64,000 nt of DNA from Aphidius gifuensis (lineage: Eukaryota > Arthropoda > Insecta > Hymenoptera > Braconidae): assembly GCF_014905175.1 (NCBI RefSeq), contig NC_057789.1, positions 20,538,555 through 20,602,554 on the forward strand, read 5' to 3'. Of the stretch, positions 1-10,660 are shown piece by piece. The translations under genes and the position numbers were made by a program. The notes beneath the pieces are model-generated. The model made no database searches. It saw nothing but the letters and a program-made list of their open reading frames with translations, and had not been told where the DNA came from. Each line of letters starts with the position of its first letter. Position 1 is the first letter of the stretch.

Positions 1-700
1 AAATTATAACAACTATTCAAATTGTTGAATAGATACGGTTATTAATCTTTTAAATTTCAAATAGCTAAAAATTTTGTCAATGTATAAGGTATTATGTTCA
101 AAGGCCAACTGAATCCGCTTGGTTTCCCTAAGTGAATCTTCGTATATTCAATGAAAGGCTGAGTCCGTGGGTAGGCCGTTGCTAATGATTTTACAGGAAA
201 TTGTCGTTTACTTGTAGAACTAAAGAAGTAATTGATATGACATTGAATGTAGGTACAACTACACACATACCCGACACATCATCATAATCATCAATTTTAA
301 CATATATAGTCAGACTAGCTGATTCATCCGGCTTCGCTCGGGATTATGCTTACGATTTGAGAGTTATTGCTATCCGATGTTATCATTTTTTTTTTTAAAC
401 TAAAGACTGGCTAGCCGCAGTTAATAGTTTCATTCGAAACTTAATTATTACATTTTTTTTGTAAATTTTTTTAACGATGAAATTTTTCCTTCAAATTTTT
501 TGATTGAAGTATGATATATGAATGATACTACTTGATTAACCCGGCTTTGGTCGAGATTATTTTTACAATTATTATTATTATTTTTCTAAGAAAAATTAAA
601 AATTCGCTAGCTCCAAATGAGGTTTTTATTGCAAACTTAATAATTTGAACCAAATTTTCTTTTTCAATTTTTTAAATGAAATAATAAGGTATAGTGATAA
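1..700. other. AT-rich intergenic sequence, no gene seen
   Basis: Short open frames occur on the minus strand but none has a recognisable domain, a splice context or compositional support. Two similar stretches near 310-360 and 530-560 (both around a 'CCGGCTT.G.TCG.GATTAT' pattern) suggest weakly related repeat fragments. Confidence 0.4.
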
Positions 701-732
701 TAATTATCATTAAATAATTTCGCGCGGCAACT

Positions 733-980
733 TTCATTATCATCCCGACTAGAAATCCTCCCAACATGGCATTGGGACCCAGTCCGGTTTTTGTTGGGCA
801 AACGAAAATTGGGTAACTGCATTGGGTCCCAATTGGGTTGTCGTTGGGTTGCATTTTTTCAAAAAAATGCAAAAGTATCTCTTTAGGGATTTGGTAGGGT
901 AACGTTGGGGAGCATTTTTCGAGAAATGCAAAAATATCTTTTTAGGGATTTAGTAGGGTAACGTTGGGGAGCATTTTTTA
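733..980. repeat. Short direct repeats with TTGGG and AACGTTGGGGAGCA motifs
   Basis: The segment 'AACGTTGGGGAGCATTTTT' occurs at about 901 and 960, each time after a 'TTTAGGGATTT.GTAGGGT' block, so a unit of roughly 60 bp is repeated about twice. Before it, CCCAATTGGGT and GTTGGGT words are dense in both orientations. This looks like a decayed short-motif element. No coding capacity. Confidence 0.5.
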
Positions 981-1884
981 TATTATGTAAGAAACTAGGA
1001 AAAAGAAAATATATCAAGAAATAAATCGCGAAGTAACAGAGAGTACACAGTAAAAAATGGAATGGATCTGAAAAAATGTTACAATTAGAAAAAATGTAAA
1101 TTTGACATTCAAAAAAATGTCAATTTATTTTACACATAAAATTAACACTTAAAAAAATGTTAAATTTTGTATTTATTTTGTATCTAGTCATTAAAGACAG
1201 GATTAATAGAAAATCTAAATTGAAAATATCCAACAAATAAATTATTGCGTTCTTACTGACTGAATTTTACTATTGTGAACTTTAATAACATTTTCATTAT
1301 AATACACAATTTATTTTTTATTGTTAACACATTTTATTTAAACCAAATATTTACCAAAACTTTCAAGTTTGTAACTTTATTTCGACCTATACATTTATGT
1401 TCATTTATTTGCGTGATGATTCCTAAATTAGTTGACTCAAAACTATTATTGTTAATTTTTTTTTCAATTGTTTTATTACGTTACAATACAGATAGATAAA
1501 TCTAATTCAAATTTATATATGAGCAGGTCTACCAATTCTGAACGTCGGTCTGGGCCTCGACCCTTCAGATCTTCTTGAAACTTTGTAGGTCGATAATCCT
1601 CTTCAAAAGAGTATCTGAAATTTTTTTTCAGATTATTTCAATAATTATTTTCGAAGTTATGATATGGGTAATTCCATGATATTTACGAAATTTTTTTTTT
1701 TAATAAATTTTGTCGGACTTTTATTTGGAATTCAAAATTAGTTTAAGAATACCTTTTAATGTAAAATTTTTTCAACTTTCCAAAAAGAATACTAGTTTAT
1801 TTCTGAAATCCGAAAAAGACTTAAAAATTTCAATTATAAGTCTAAAAAGCTGTTTTTATGGAATTGCCCATACTTTGATATTTT

Positions 1885-2046
1885 ATGTTACAAGGGCAGT
1901 AGGAATAATGTGTGAATTTCTAAAGCGTGAGAGGGGTAGTGCGCTTTTTGGAAATTCACCACATTTATTACCACTGTTCCTAGTAACATAAAATATAGTT
2001 CGTTACATGTGCCCAATCTCTGAGTGGGCACTTGTAACGAAATATA
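1885..2046. repeat. Two adjacent inverted-repeat hairpins
   Basis: The first hairpin has arms 'TTATGTTACAAGGGCAGTAG' (about 1885) and 'CTAGTAACATAA' (ending near 1991) with further matches around a GTGTGAATTTC/GAAATTCACCACA core. Immediately after it, 1997-2046 forms a second hairpin: ATAGTTCGTTACATGTGCCC against GGGCACTTGTAACGAAATAT. Both look like small MITE or foldback remnants. The open frame across 1710-1991 is a by-product of the first hairpin. Confidence 0.55.
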
Positions 2047-2073
2047 CTATTTTGAAATATCATTTTCGAGAAG

Positions 2074-2350
2074 CAAACCCGGAGTAAGATCTCTGTAAGA
2101 ACGGCCAAGACCAATGAATATGTAGTAAATACAATGTAAAAATTATTTTTAATTTTTTTTTTTTTTCACATAATAATTTTTACATTGAATTTACTACATT
2201 TTCATCGATTCCAGACGTTCTTACAGAGATCCCACTTACATAAAAATCATTATGTAAAAAAAAAAAAATTAAAAAAAAATCTTTACATTGAAATTACTAC
2301 ATTTTCATTGATCCTGGCCGTTCTTACAGAGATCTCACTTCGGATTTTGC
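2074..2350. mobile_element. MITE-like inverted repeat element
   Basis: Left arm AGATCTCTGTAAGAACGGCC (2088 onward) is matched by GGCCGTTCTTACAGAGATCT near 2313-2332. The arms continue inward through ATGTAGTAAAT.CAATGTAAA and outward to GCAAA. A third, direct copy of part of the right arm lies at 2164-2230, so the element is partly duplicated. No target duplication could be fixed. Non-coding. Confidence 0.65.
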
Positions 2351-2359
2351 ACTTTTTGT

Positions 2360-4500
2360 TAATATGATATATTTTAATTATTAATTTTTGTTGAAATAAG
2401 ATTGTATTTTGTTGTTAAACTGTCTCAAGCTGTCACTTATATTTAGACAGAATGTATACAAAGCCATGGTTATGTTTAGTTATGTTCAGCATAATTAGTC
2501 GTCAGAGGGCTGCACCAGTTTATAAAAAAAAAAAAAAATATCACACCGTCATAATTATTAAACAAAAATTACACTTGATTTAACGCAAGTTAAAATATTA
2601 TACGGAACGGAATCTACTTCAAAACAAAGGTCCCACGCGTCGATAATTAAGAGAGAGTATAATCAAGCAAAATTACGGAGTCAGTGGTTAAAATTTTGAA
2701 GAAAACGACCCGTTGTTTTCATTTTACGTAACGCGGACAATAATCAACTAGATCGAGAAGCAATCTAGCTGTTGAATAAATGAACACTGACTCTACAAAT
2801 ACGTAATTATAACACTTGATTCTAGATAACAATCTACTTAAAATTACACTTATAAAAACGCGAACAAACACTTAATATTAAATTTTAAATGTACTTACAA
2901 TAACTGCTAAAAAACGACGTGGACCTTGACCTTGACTTGGCTTCTAATTATTTGGTACTAGGATTATTTTATTTGCCAATAAAATAATCAGTGTATATAA
3001 ATATAAATATATATGCAAATATATTTATATTTTTATGTAAACGGATTGATGATGAATTGTGGTGCTTGTTATGCAACGGTGCACTCGCCTTACACAGACT
3101 CTAGGTTTATTGTATAGAAATCGTAATTTGATTATCCCGAGAAATATCTGTTTATTTAATATTTTTTATTATAAAAAATTATTGAGCCAAGCGTTCAATT
3201 GATTTAAAGAAAATTGATGAAGCTATTGACCAAGAGATTTATAATTATTTCAACTGAATTAAAAATATACTTAAAATCGATTTAATCAACTGAATATATA
3301 GCTGAAGGCTATATTTATTTAAAATAATTAAATTATTGAAATATTAAATAAATGAACTTATCGATGAACCGAGGATAAAAATTTTCTAAGTTTTAATTAT
3401 TCAGAAAGTTAAAAATATTCTAAGTTTTAATTCAGAAAAAATAAATTTTTCTAAGTCTTTATTAGAAGAATAAAGTTTCGATGATTAAATAGAACCTAGT
3501 GAGAGCTGGAAGAGCTAGTTATAGTGCAGAGACTGCGGACCAAGTGATCTGGAAAATCTCGATCGATCTAGTTTGGGACTCAATCATCCCTTAGAATAAG
3601 TAAGGATCTTTCGGGGACCTTCGGTTTTCTCCTAGTCCATTTCCTATTTTCCTCAGTCTACTTACTTCTTATTGGTCAGCCTCGAAAGCGTAATCTTCGA
3701 TCATTAATTAAAAATATTTCTAATTAAAATTTTATAACATGAGTGGTATCGAAAGAATCCTTGTAATTTTATGACTCTGTCGATATCACTCATTGTACTA
3801 ATTCATCGTTTAAATCAATTATTAAAATTGGCGGTATTGCCGCTTGGCATCAGTGCCGGCTCAAAAAAACCGTTGAGGGAGAAAGGTCTCTGGCTCCCCT
3901 CAATGTATTACTCTTATATTGCGTAAGATGGAGCTTAGGGTATCAAAATATACCCTGAATATATAATAAAGATTAAAAGATTTAAAATAAAAATAAAAAA
4001 ATTGGTGCGCCTACCGCAGGATATTACAGTAGAAAAATCTTCCAGTGAAAAAAATATCAATAGGTAGTTAGACAACATTTCTTCTGTACTTAGACAACAG
4101 TTCTGTTTTACCGGTAAAGTCTGTATGCTTTTGTATACAAAAAAAACACTATTATTATCATTTTAATTTTTGCTTATATAAAACATATGAGTTTTACCGG
4201 TGAAACAGAACAACGTGGGTTTTATTCCAAATCAAGAGGCACGGGAGTGCCTCGCGTCAAGTATGAGAAAAAAAAAGTGGGGGAAACGAGATTAACTACC
4301 TTGCCTATATATTATCGGCATAGAGCTAACCCTAACCCTCCAATTCCTTGGGAATTTATTTTAAAATATGATTGATCAGATAAAAATATTTTATCTTCTG
4401 ATCATCCTATTAAATCAATATCAAACTAAAGCTGTCATATTTTCAAACACTGTTTTTGACTTGTTCATCTTTTTGTGATGCACAACTATTTAGTAAGTTT
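2360..4500. other. Intergenic sequence, no gene recognised
   Basis: Low-complexity AT-rich DNA with a GC-richer patch at about 3500-3680, and a small inverted repeat near 3741-3794 (GAGTGGTATCGA against TCGATATCACTC). A long-terminal-repeat origin for the 3.5-3.9 kb patch is possible, but I found no matching partner. The open frame at 4187-4375 has no recognisable motif. Confidence 0.35.
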
Positions 4501-4526
4501 GAGTAACAAATATTAATAATAATAAA

Positions 4527-5190
4527 ATGTCAGATAAAGTGAATAATATTGAAAACAATGATGCGCAAGACATCATTATCAACGAATTTCTCGATGGTAT
4601 AATTGATATATCACATGTTAATTTTGATGATGACAATGAAAGATGGTTGCTGTCAGTTAGTGACAGAACATCATTATCAAGTGTCGAAGATCTTCAAGCT
4701 TGGTTAAAAAAAAATTCAAGAGTAAGTTCACTTAATGATTTGTCGAATGATACAACAAAAACAATTGATATGAGAACTTTTACGAGACCGAAAAAAATGG
4801 AAGAATGAGTTTGGAATTAATAATGGAAATAACATCACCAACAAGTAATAATGTTTGGAAATTAAATGATCAACAACAATCATCAATAAAAATAAATAAT
4901 GAAAATGATAATAAAAATCAAAAAGACAAAGAACATGTGTCAGCAATGTTGAGACCATCAGTGTCAGGTACGTTATTAATATTATCGTCATTATCAAACG
5001 GTTAAGAAAGTCTTGTTGCATTTTTAAATATGTCAGAATCGAGTGGGCATAATTCTTTTATCAATTTAACACCCGATTTTGAGGATGCAACAATTATGAA
5101 CACATCAAGACCATTTTTTTTTTTAGATACAACAGATATTGATAAAATGAATGAAAACGAAATTAACAATAATAAATTTACATCGGATTG
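4527..5190 (+). pseudogene. Frame-broken coding remnant, identity unknown
   Basis: From an ATG at 4527 a 93-codon frame runs to a TGA at 4806-4808. Its composition is protein-like (acidic, with ERWLLSVSD near codons 38-46 and DLQAWLKKN near codons 55-63). A second frame begins at 4805, overlapping the stop as ATGA, runs to a TAA near 5005 and continues after it with plausible protein sequence (SSGHNSFINLTPDFEDA) to a TGA near 5190. The pattern suits one coding sequence broken by a frameshift and stops. It is followed directly by the palindromic element at 5269. I do not recognise the family. It could instead be an exon cluster of a host gene with unseen introns. Confidence 0.4.
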
Positions 5191-5268
5191 AAATATTCAC
5201 AATGTAACGATGACATTGGTGATTGTTTAGCAATGGCTGTTTCACAAATTTTAACTGAAACCATTAAC

Positions 5269-5358
5269 TGGTACCAAAAAAATTCAAAAATTAAATATAT
5301 TTTTAATGCATATAATTAAGTCTTAACTGTTGACAAAATTTTGAAACTGACCCCACCT
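5269..5358. repeat. Left arm of a 90-bp palindromic element
   Basis: Starts TGGTACCAAAAAAATTC and ends GAAACTGACCCCACCT. It is the inverse complement, with few mismatches, of 8912-9001. Together the arms would make a near-perfect 180-bp palindrome. The LINE remnant at 5359-8911 sits at its centre. Confidence 0.8.
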
Positions 5359-5362
5359 TTTT

Positions 5363-5830
5363 TTCCCAATTTGAATTTCATATTTGTATATAATAAAAAA
5401 TGGCTCGACTCCTCAGGTAATATCAATAATGTTAATAATAAAGATTTCATTCTAGTCAAATCCTTGATTGATACAGCAATGAATAATAAGGCTATCACTG
5501 AACCACTAGACAAGTATTCCTTCATGCGTGTTCGTAAAATTGGTGTTAAGCCCAGGCCCATTTTGATTCAATTTAATAACAACACAATTGCATTGCTGAT
5601 ATTCCAGGAGTTGAAAAAATTATTAAAGCAAAAGAAAGTAGTGATGGTATCAGCAATATTTGTTGCAAAGGATCGTACAGTCTATCAAAGAAAGTTGTAT
5701 CACAAGACTAAGGAAGAGCTTCGTCAGAGTGTGGCCTAAGGGGAAGCCAACCTTTACATCAAGGAGAGAAATGGGTGCTTCCTGATTCATCAGGGTGCAA
5801 GTCAGATGCATTAAATATTAATTCATCATT
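5363..5830 (+). pseudogene. LINE ORF1-like fragment
   Basis: The frame reads through KPRPILIQF near 5550-5576, then a lysine-rich stretch, DRTVYQRKLYHKTKEEL near 5674-5725 and, beyond the TAA at 5737-5739, GEANLYIKERNGCFLIHQ. The PRPI-then-RT..R..Y..K.EL layout recalls the C-terminal part of ORF1 or leader proteins in insect non-LTR elements, where a conserved 'RPI.V.F' strand precedes a basic helix. It lies upstream of the endonuclease of the same copy. The N-terminus is absent and one in-frame stop is present, so it is not functional. A different mobile-element protein is possible. Confidence 0.5.
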
Positions 5831-5902
5831 ATCATCAACATCTTTAAAGCTGAAATTAAATAAATTTTGAAAAAAACCAGAAACTTAGAAAAAATAACGA
5901 AG

Positions 5903-5974
5903 TTCCCCCGCCGGGAATCGAACCCGGGTCTTTTGCTTTCCGGGCAAACACCTTGACCACTAGACCACGAGGCT
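5903..5974 (-). tRNA. tRNA-like sequence, unit 1 (Glu-like scaffold, GGA anticodon position)
   Basis: Read on the minus strand: D-arm GGTCTAGTGGTCAAGG, anticodon stem TTTGC/GCAAA with loop CCGGAAA, perfect T-stem CCGGG/CCCGG with loop TTCGATT, then GGGGGAA. The anticodon position reads GGA (serine) but there is no long variable arm, and the layout is that of tRNA-Glu. Position 33 is C instead of U. The outer two acceptor pairs do not form and one pair is G-U. Probably a pseudo-tRNA or tRNA-derived element, though both internal promoter boxes are intact. Confidence 0.55.
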
Positions 5975-6073
5975 TCTTATTTTTTCTAAGTTTCATCAAG
6001 TTACCTCCGACGTCCTTCTATGCGTCAATTCATTTTTTTGAAAAAAACCAGAAACTTAGAAAAAATAACGAAG

Positions 6074-6145
6074 TTCCCCCGCCGGGAATCGAACCCGGGT
6101 CTTTTGCTTTCCGGGCAAACGCCTTGACCACTAGACCACGAGGCT
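6074..6145 (-). tRNA. tRNA-like sequence, unit 2
   Basis: Same as unit 1 except for a C for T change at the end of the D-arm (AAGGCG instead of AAGGTG). T-stem perfect, anticodon loop CCGGAAA, acceptor stem imperfect. Confidence 0.55.
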
Positions 6146-6244
6146 TCTTATTTTTTCTAAGTTTCATCAAGTTACCTCCGACGCCCTTCTATGCGTCAAT
6201 TCATTTTTTTGAAAAAAACCAGAAACTTAGAAAAAACAACGAAG

Positions 6245-6316
6245 TTCCCCCACCGGGAATCGAATCCGGATCTTTTGCTTTCCAGGCAAACGCCTTGACC
6301 ACTAGACCACGAGGCT
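6245..6316 (-). tRNA. tRNA-like sequence, unit 3 (most diverged)
   Basis: Anticodon loop is CTGGAAA, so U33 is present here, with GGA again at 34-36. The T-arm has become CCGGA/CCCGG, with one mismatch. It carries several changes that units 1 and 2 lack, so it is the outlier copy of the array. Confidence 0.5.
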
Positions 6317-6439
6317 TCTTATTTTTTCTAAGTTTCATCAAGTTACCTCCGACGTCCTTCTATGCGTCAATTCATTTTTTTATCAGAATGCTACTAGCAT
6401 TTTAGGTAAAGCCAAGCTGTTATCAATCAATATTGTTCC

Positions 6440-7409
6440 AATGAATTATGAGTTGTATGTTCTAACTGAAACGTGACTAAATGATAACAGGTTATCTGCT
6501 GAATTTTTTGATTTGGATTATTTTGATGTATATAGGGCTGATAAAAGAGACAAAATTAGGGTTGTAGGTGGTGGCTGTTTAGTTGCTGTGAAGAAAGATA
6601 AAAGTATGCAAGTTATTGAGCTTACAAACTACTTACAATTTCCATATGATAATATTGATTTGCTTACTATTAAAATTATTTATAAAGGTCTCATACTGAA
6701 TCTGTTGGTTGTTTATATTCCTCCATGCTACAATACTAATTTTGTCTCATATAAAACTATTCTAAATACGTTATCAGATATATTACTAAATGTCACAGGT
6801 GATATACTTCTTGTGGGTGATTTCAATCTCCCTATGTTTCGTGAACATACTTTGGGTAATGTTATTGATAAATTTTCAAATATATTTGTTGAGTTTATCA
6901 GCTATGTAGGTTTGAATCAATTTAATAATGTAATTAATAGGAAAGGGAGGTTGTTGGATTTAGTTTTGTGTTCACAACACTGCGAGGTTGAATATGCTCA
7001 TGAGGAGTTAGTTGATTCAACATTGTATCATCCACCATTAACTATTAATATTGGATGGTTGAGTAAAGGTGAAATTATTAATATCGATCATGACATTCGA
7101 AATATACCATGTGGTATAAATTATATTTTTAATAAGGATCTTTTTGATCAAGTAAAAGACTTATTGTCATTCACGAACTGGTCTAGCCTTTTACAATGTA
7201 ATGATCCAAATCATATGATTGATTTATTTTTTAATATACTTAATGTACAACTTGGTAAAGTATTTAAGTCAAAAATTAATAGAATTAAATATAAATATCC
7301 AAAATGGGTTACAAAGGAGACTAAACAAATGAATTCAGTTAAAAATAATTATAGGAAAAAATATAAAAAAAGTAAATCAAATGATGATTACAAAGCTTTT
7401 AGATTTTAG
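6440..7409 (+). pseudogene. LINE endonuclease (EEP) domain
   Basis: The domain begins before the longest uninterrupted frame: the frame upstream of 6513 reads LYVLTET, a stop, LNDNRLS, where EEP proteins normally have TETWL, so TGG has become TGA at 6474-6476. Downstream are GGGCLVAVKK (6557-6590), LLVVYIPP (about 6703-6726) and the family motif GDFNLP (6818-6835), part of the metal-binding and catalytic core that nicks target DNA for target-primed reverse transcription. The DSTLYHPPLTI segment sits where EEP domains have SDH; here the SDH is not intact. The protein then becomes basic (KKYKKSKS) before a stop at 7407-7409. Inactive remnant. Confidence 0.75.
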
Positions 7410-7436
7410 TCGAATTTAGTAAAGAATAAAATAAGT

Positions 7437-8635
7437 TTGGATAAAGAAAATTATTTCAAAAGTTTGGAAGATAAAATTAAAACCAAATCTAAATTATTCT
7501 GGAGTTATATTAAAAAACAAAAAAGTACTCGAGTTTCACAGTGGGTAATCAAATCAAATGACGATTATATTTGTAATTTAGATACAGTTGCACAGTTGTT
7601 TGCAGATTATTTTTGCACAGTATATGACCCAGTTAATGCTCAAGATGTTAATTTTTAGAGATTTTCAAGATATTTAATAGTTCAGCTACAGGTATAAATT
7701 GTTTATTTAGTGTTGAACTTATTCTTAAGTCATTAAAATCACTTAGAAGTAAGGCAGCTACTGGTCAAGATGGTCCACCAGCAAGTTTGTTAAAGTATTG
7801 CAGTGATGAATTTGTTTACCCACTAAAAATAATTTTTGATTCTTGTTTAAAATGCAAAATTTATCCAGAATATTTAAAAATAGCATGTGTTACTCCAATA
7901 TTTAAAGGTATAGGTAGTAAAAATGATGTACATAATTACAGGCCAATTACTATTCTTTCTTCATTGTCAAAGGTCTTTGAAAAATGTTTATATGAAATTA
8001 TATTATCTTACTTTAAGCCATTTGTTGCTTCTCAACAGCATGGTTTCCTTGATCAAATGATTATTAAAGCAATGAGAGTTTTAGGGTGTATTATTAGGCA
8101 ATGGGATAGCTTTCATGACATTTCAACATTAAAACTGCTGTATAATAGTCTTGTTTTACCAATTACAGATTATGGTGGGGTTATTTGGAATCCAAGCACG
8201 AAGCAGCTGGTTTATAAAGTTGAAAAAATCCAAAGAAAATTTATTAGGCAGTTTTTTTGGTTGAAGTGTCATGAGAGTTTTCCTCAAGGTACTGACAATG
8301 TTCTAATGTGTAAAAAATTGGGTATGATTTCTTTAGAGAAAAGGAGAGAGTTGATTACTGCCTCATTATGTCTAAACTTAATTAATGGAGTCACTGATTG
8401 TGCTGACTTGCTTAGTCTTTTGAACATTTATGTACCACAGTTAAAACAAGGGCGGGCATTGGCCCAGCCTTTTCATCCTCATCTAGCCAGTTCTAATTAT
8501 TTAGTTAGTAAGCCATCGTATGCACTAATGTCAGCTGTTAACAGCTTATCAAAAATAAATAATGAAATTAATTTCTTAACATTGAATAGATCTGTAAGGT
8601 TAGCTGCTCTAATGAGTTTGTTTATTGATAAATAA
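7437..8635 (+). pseudogene. LINE reverse transcriptase, central palm deleted
   Basis: 7437-7658 is the linker (SKLFWSYIKK). After a stop, 7730-8045 shows the RT entry blocks: KAATGQDGPPASLLKY, YPEYLKIACVTPIFKG, NYRPITILSSLSKVFEK and SQQHGF. These match blocks 0-3 of LINE RTs. The frame then passes, at about 8045, straight to LDQMIIKAMRVLGCIIR and the C-terminal region (LKLLYNSLVLPITDYGGVIWNP). The stretch that normally lies between, including the catalytic F/YADD motif, is missing. Because the 282-codon frame stays open across the junction, the deletion was in phase. Intact families have some 250 residues here; the size is from general knowledge. Confidence 0.8.
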
Positions 8636-8911
8636 CTGATATTTTTACTATTATTATTGTTAGTTTATGTAATGCAACATTTTCATTTTTTTTTTTTTTA
8701 TTTAAAAATTATTCTTTTATTTAAAATTATTCTTGCTTAGTATTTCGTTGATTTATAATAATTAGTTCAATTAATTTAAATGTTTGATTATCTAACTCTG
8801 TATATCAATTAAATGTAATAATAAAACCCTGTAATTTGGTTGTATTACCAGTTCGGTGAAATAAAGGATCACTATTATTATTATTATTATTATTATAATA
8901 TATATTGAACC

Positions 8912-9001
8912 AGGTGGGGTCAAGTTTAAAATTTTGTTAACAGTTAAGACTTAATCATATGCATTAAAAATATATTTAATTCTTGACTTTTTTTGGTACC
9001 A
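8912..9001. repeat. Right arm of the palindromic element split by the LINE
   Basis: Inverse complement of 5269-5358: AGGTGGGGTCAAGTTT at the inner end, GGTACCA at the outer end. See the left arm. Confidence 0.8.
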
Positions 9002-9109
9002 CATCTTTTTGTATTAAAAAAATAAAATAGCTAAACGATTTCGAATACTTGACGCTTCTTTTAGTAAAAAAACTAGGTTTTTTTTTTGTTATGATAAACA
9101 ATTCAGTGG

Positions 9110-9178
9110 GCGAGCTATTGAAATCCCATTTCATATGCTGGTGAAGTTTGGAATTAAAGATGAGATTTCAATAGCTCG
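9110..9178. repeat. Short hairpin element
   Basis: GCGAGCTATTGAAATC at about 9109 is repeated inverted as GATTTCAATAGCTCGC ending near 9179, with a ~37-nt loop. Likely a small foldback remnant. Confidence 0.5.
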
Positions 9179-9179
9179 C

Positions 9180-10660
9180 GCGCTACATTAATTAGTTAGA
9201 GAACAAGTCAATTTTTGAAAAAAAAAACGTTCAAAATTTCAAGAAATGTTGTTCAAGTACCTTTTGATTGTACCTATTTTCTTCACTGGAAATTTTTCTA
9301 CTATAAAATTTATTCAAATTTTTTTAATGATGAAGTTAAAAAAAATTAATAAACAAACTGTATCACTAAAAAATATAAAAATTGATAAATTATGATTGCT
9401 TCAGAGGGTTTTTTACATTATAATTAATAGTTACTCAAATTTTCAAAAGATTTTTTCAATAAATGAAAAAGTTAGACCAATATATGTTTGTAAGAATGAA
9501 AGATTTCGATGAAAAAAACATTTGTTTATTATTTTTTTTAAACAATAATAATGATTAAAAAAAAAAAAGTCTAATTAAAGATAATTTTTATTTTTTATTT
9601 TTAAGATATGTATATTTTTTTATTTTTATTTAAGGCACTTTCATAGCTAGATTTTGGGGGCGTGTCCTAAATAAAATCCTATGCTTTTTACATTGTAGAT
9701 TTTGTCATACCAACCCCAAAAAACCGTGAATATTTTTTTGGCGTAAACCATTCATTTTTTTCATTATTTATCAATTTTATGCAATATATTTCAATAAAAA
9801 TCAATTATATATTAATAAAAAAAATTATCTTATATTTATTCATTTCAATATTGCACACTAAAATTTTTGTTTGTTAGTATGCATCACTGATTTGCACTGA
9901 TATCAAGTTTTCTATTTATATTTAACTAATATTAATATTCATTATTAATATTAATTTTATATAGTTAATAAAAACATTTTTGATAATATTTTTATTAACA
10001 CTTGCATTTATGATGCTCCATTATTTTCTAATTGAGTTTCTTTTGTGCAAGTTTAAATTTTCCCGCTATTTCAATATTGCCCATGGCTCCTCATTAGAAA
10101 ATCAATAAAATCTGTGTTTTTGATAGATAATTTTAATAATTACTCAAAAAGCAGTATTAAAACCCCATGTGAACCAAACATTAAAAATTTCCTTATTATT
10201 TTTACTATTATTAATTAGTTTTTGAAAGAAAGTGATTGTTAGAAATGTAATTTAGTTATGTTCAAAGAAATTTCAAACATAGCCTCCCATAAGAGCCCAT
10301 GTATAACCCCTCTAAAAGTAGTCAACTTTTATAAATTATTAAAAAAAAAAAAGGTTTATAATAAAAAAACTAATTTTAAAAAACGATGCATTAATATTTC
10401 AACTATCTTCTGTATAAATTTTAAGAAATTCTGATCGTTGGGACGTAGCTATGAATGTACCTTAACAAATTTAAAAATTTATATCACCCCTCAGCCGTTG
10501 GACTTCTACGGTTTTTTGAACGCGAAGCGGGTTGTTGCATTTATACCCTCAATTGTTTATAATAAGTAGTTCCCAGTATGTTCTAATAAAAAAAAAGCCA
10601 TGAAGGATTGCATTTAAAGATGCATGCTTCTTGAACAAATCTAATAAAATCATCAATTAC
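9180..10660. other. AT-rich sequence without recognisable gene
   Basis: Long poly-A and poly-T runs, no sustained open frame, no clear inverted termini. Nothing further supported. Confidence 0.4.

Larger units (their letters stand above)
5868..6380. repeat. Three tandem 171-bp units, each holding a tRNA-like hairpin
   Basis: The three tRNA-like 3' ends lie at 5903, 6074 and 6245, so the period is exactly 171 bp, and 3 x 171 equals the array length of 513. Within each unit a 22-nt inverted repeat (GAAACTTAGAAAAAATAA against TTATTTTTTCTAAGTTTC) brackets the tRNA-like sequence, so a transcript of either strand would fold with the tRNA-like part at the tip. The array interrupts the LINE remnant. 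The 150-codon open frame at 5953-6405 with its PPGIEPGSFAF repeats is only the plus-strand reading of tRNA-like DNA, not a protein gene. Confidence 0.85.
5359..8911 (+). mobile_element. Jockey-like non-LTR retrotransposon (LINE), defective
   Basis: The order is an ORF1-like tail, an endonuclease (EEP) domain, a reverse-transcriptase start, a jump to the C-terminal region, a 3' untranslated region and a (TTA)n tail at about 8873-8896. This gene order and the short 3' microsatellite are typical of jockey/CR1-type LINEs. The whole copy lies inside a palindromic element (arms 5269-5358 and 8912-9001). It is dead: stops interrupt all parts, the RT palm is missing, and a 513-bp tandem tRNA-like array lies between the ORF1 remnant and the endonuclease. 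Assignment to the jockey group is inference from motifs; an alignment to RT families would settle it. Confidence 0.8.

Noticed and set aside
4325..4340. CTAACCCTAACCCT, telomere-like
   Set aside because: Only two units; too short to mean anything.
5953..6405. 150-codon frame with repeated PPGIEPGSFAF peptide
   Set aside because: This peptide is the known artefact of translating tRNA-gene DNA; the region is a tandem tRNA-like array.
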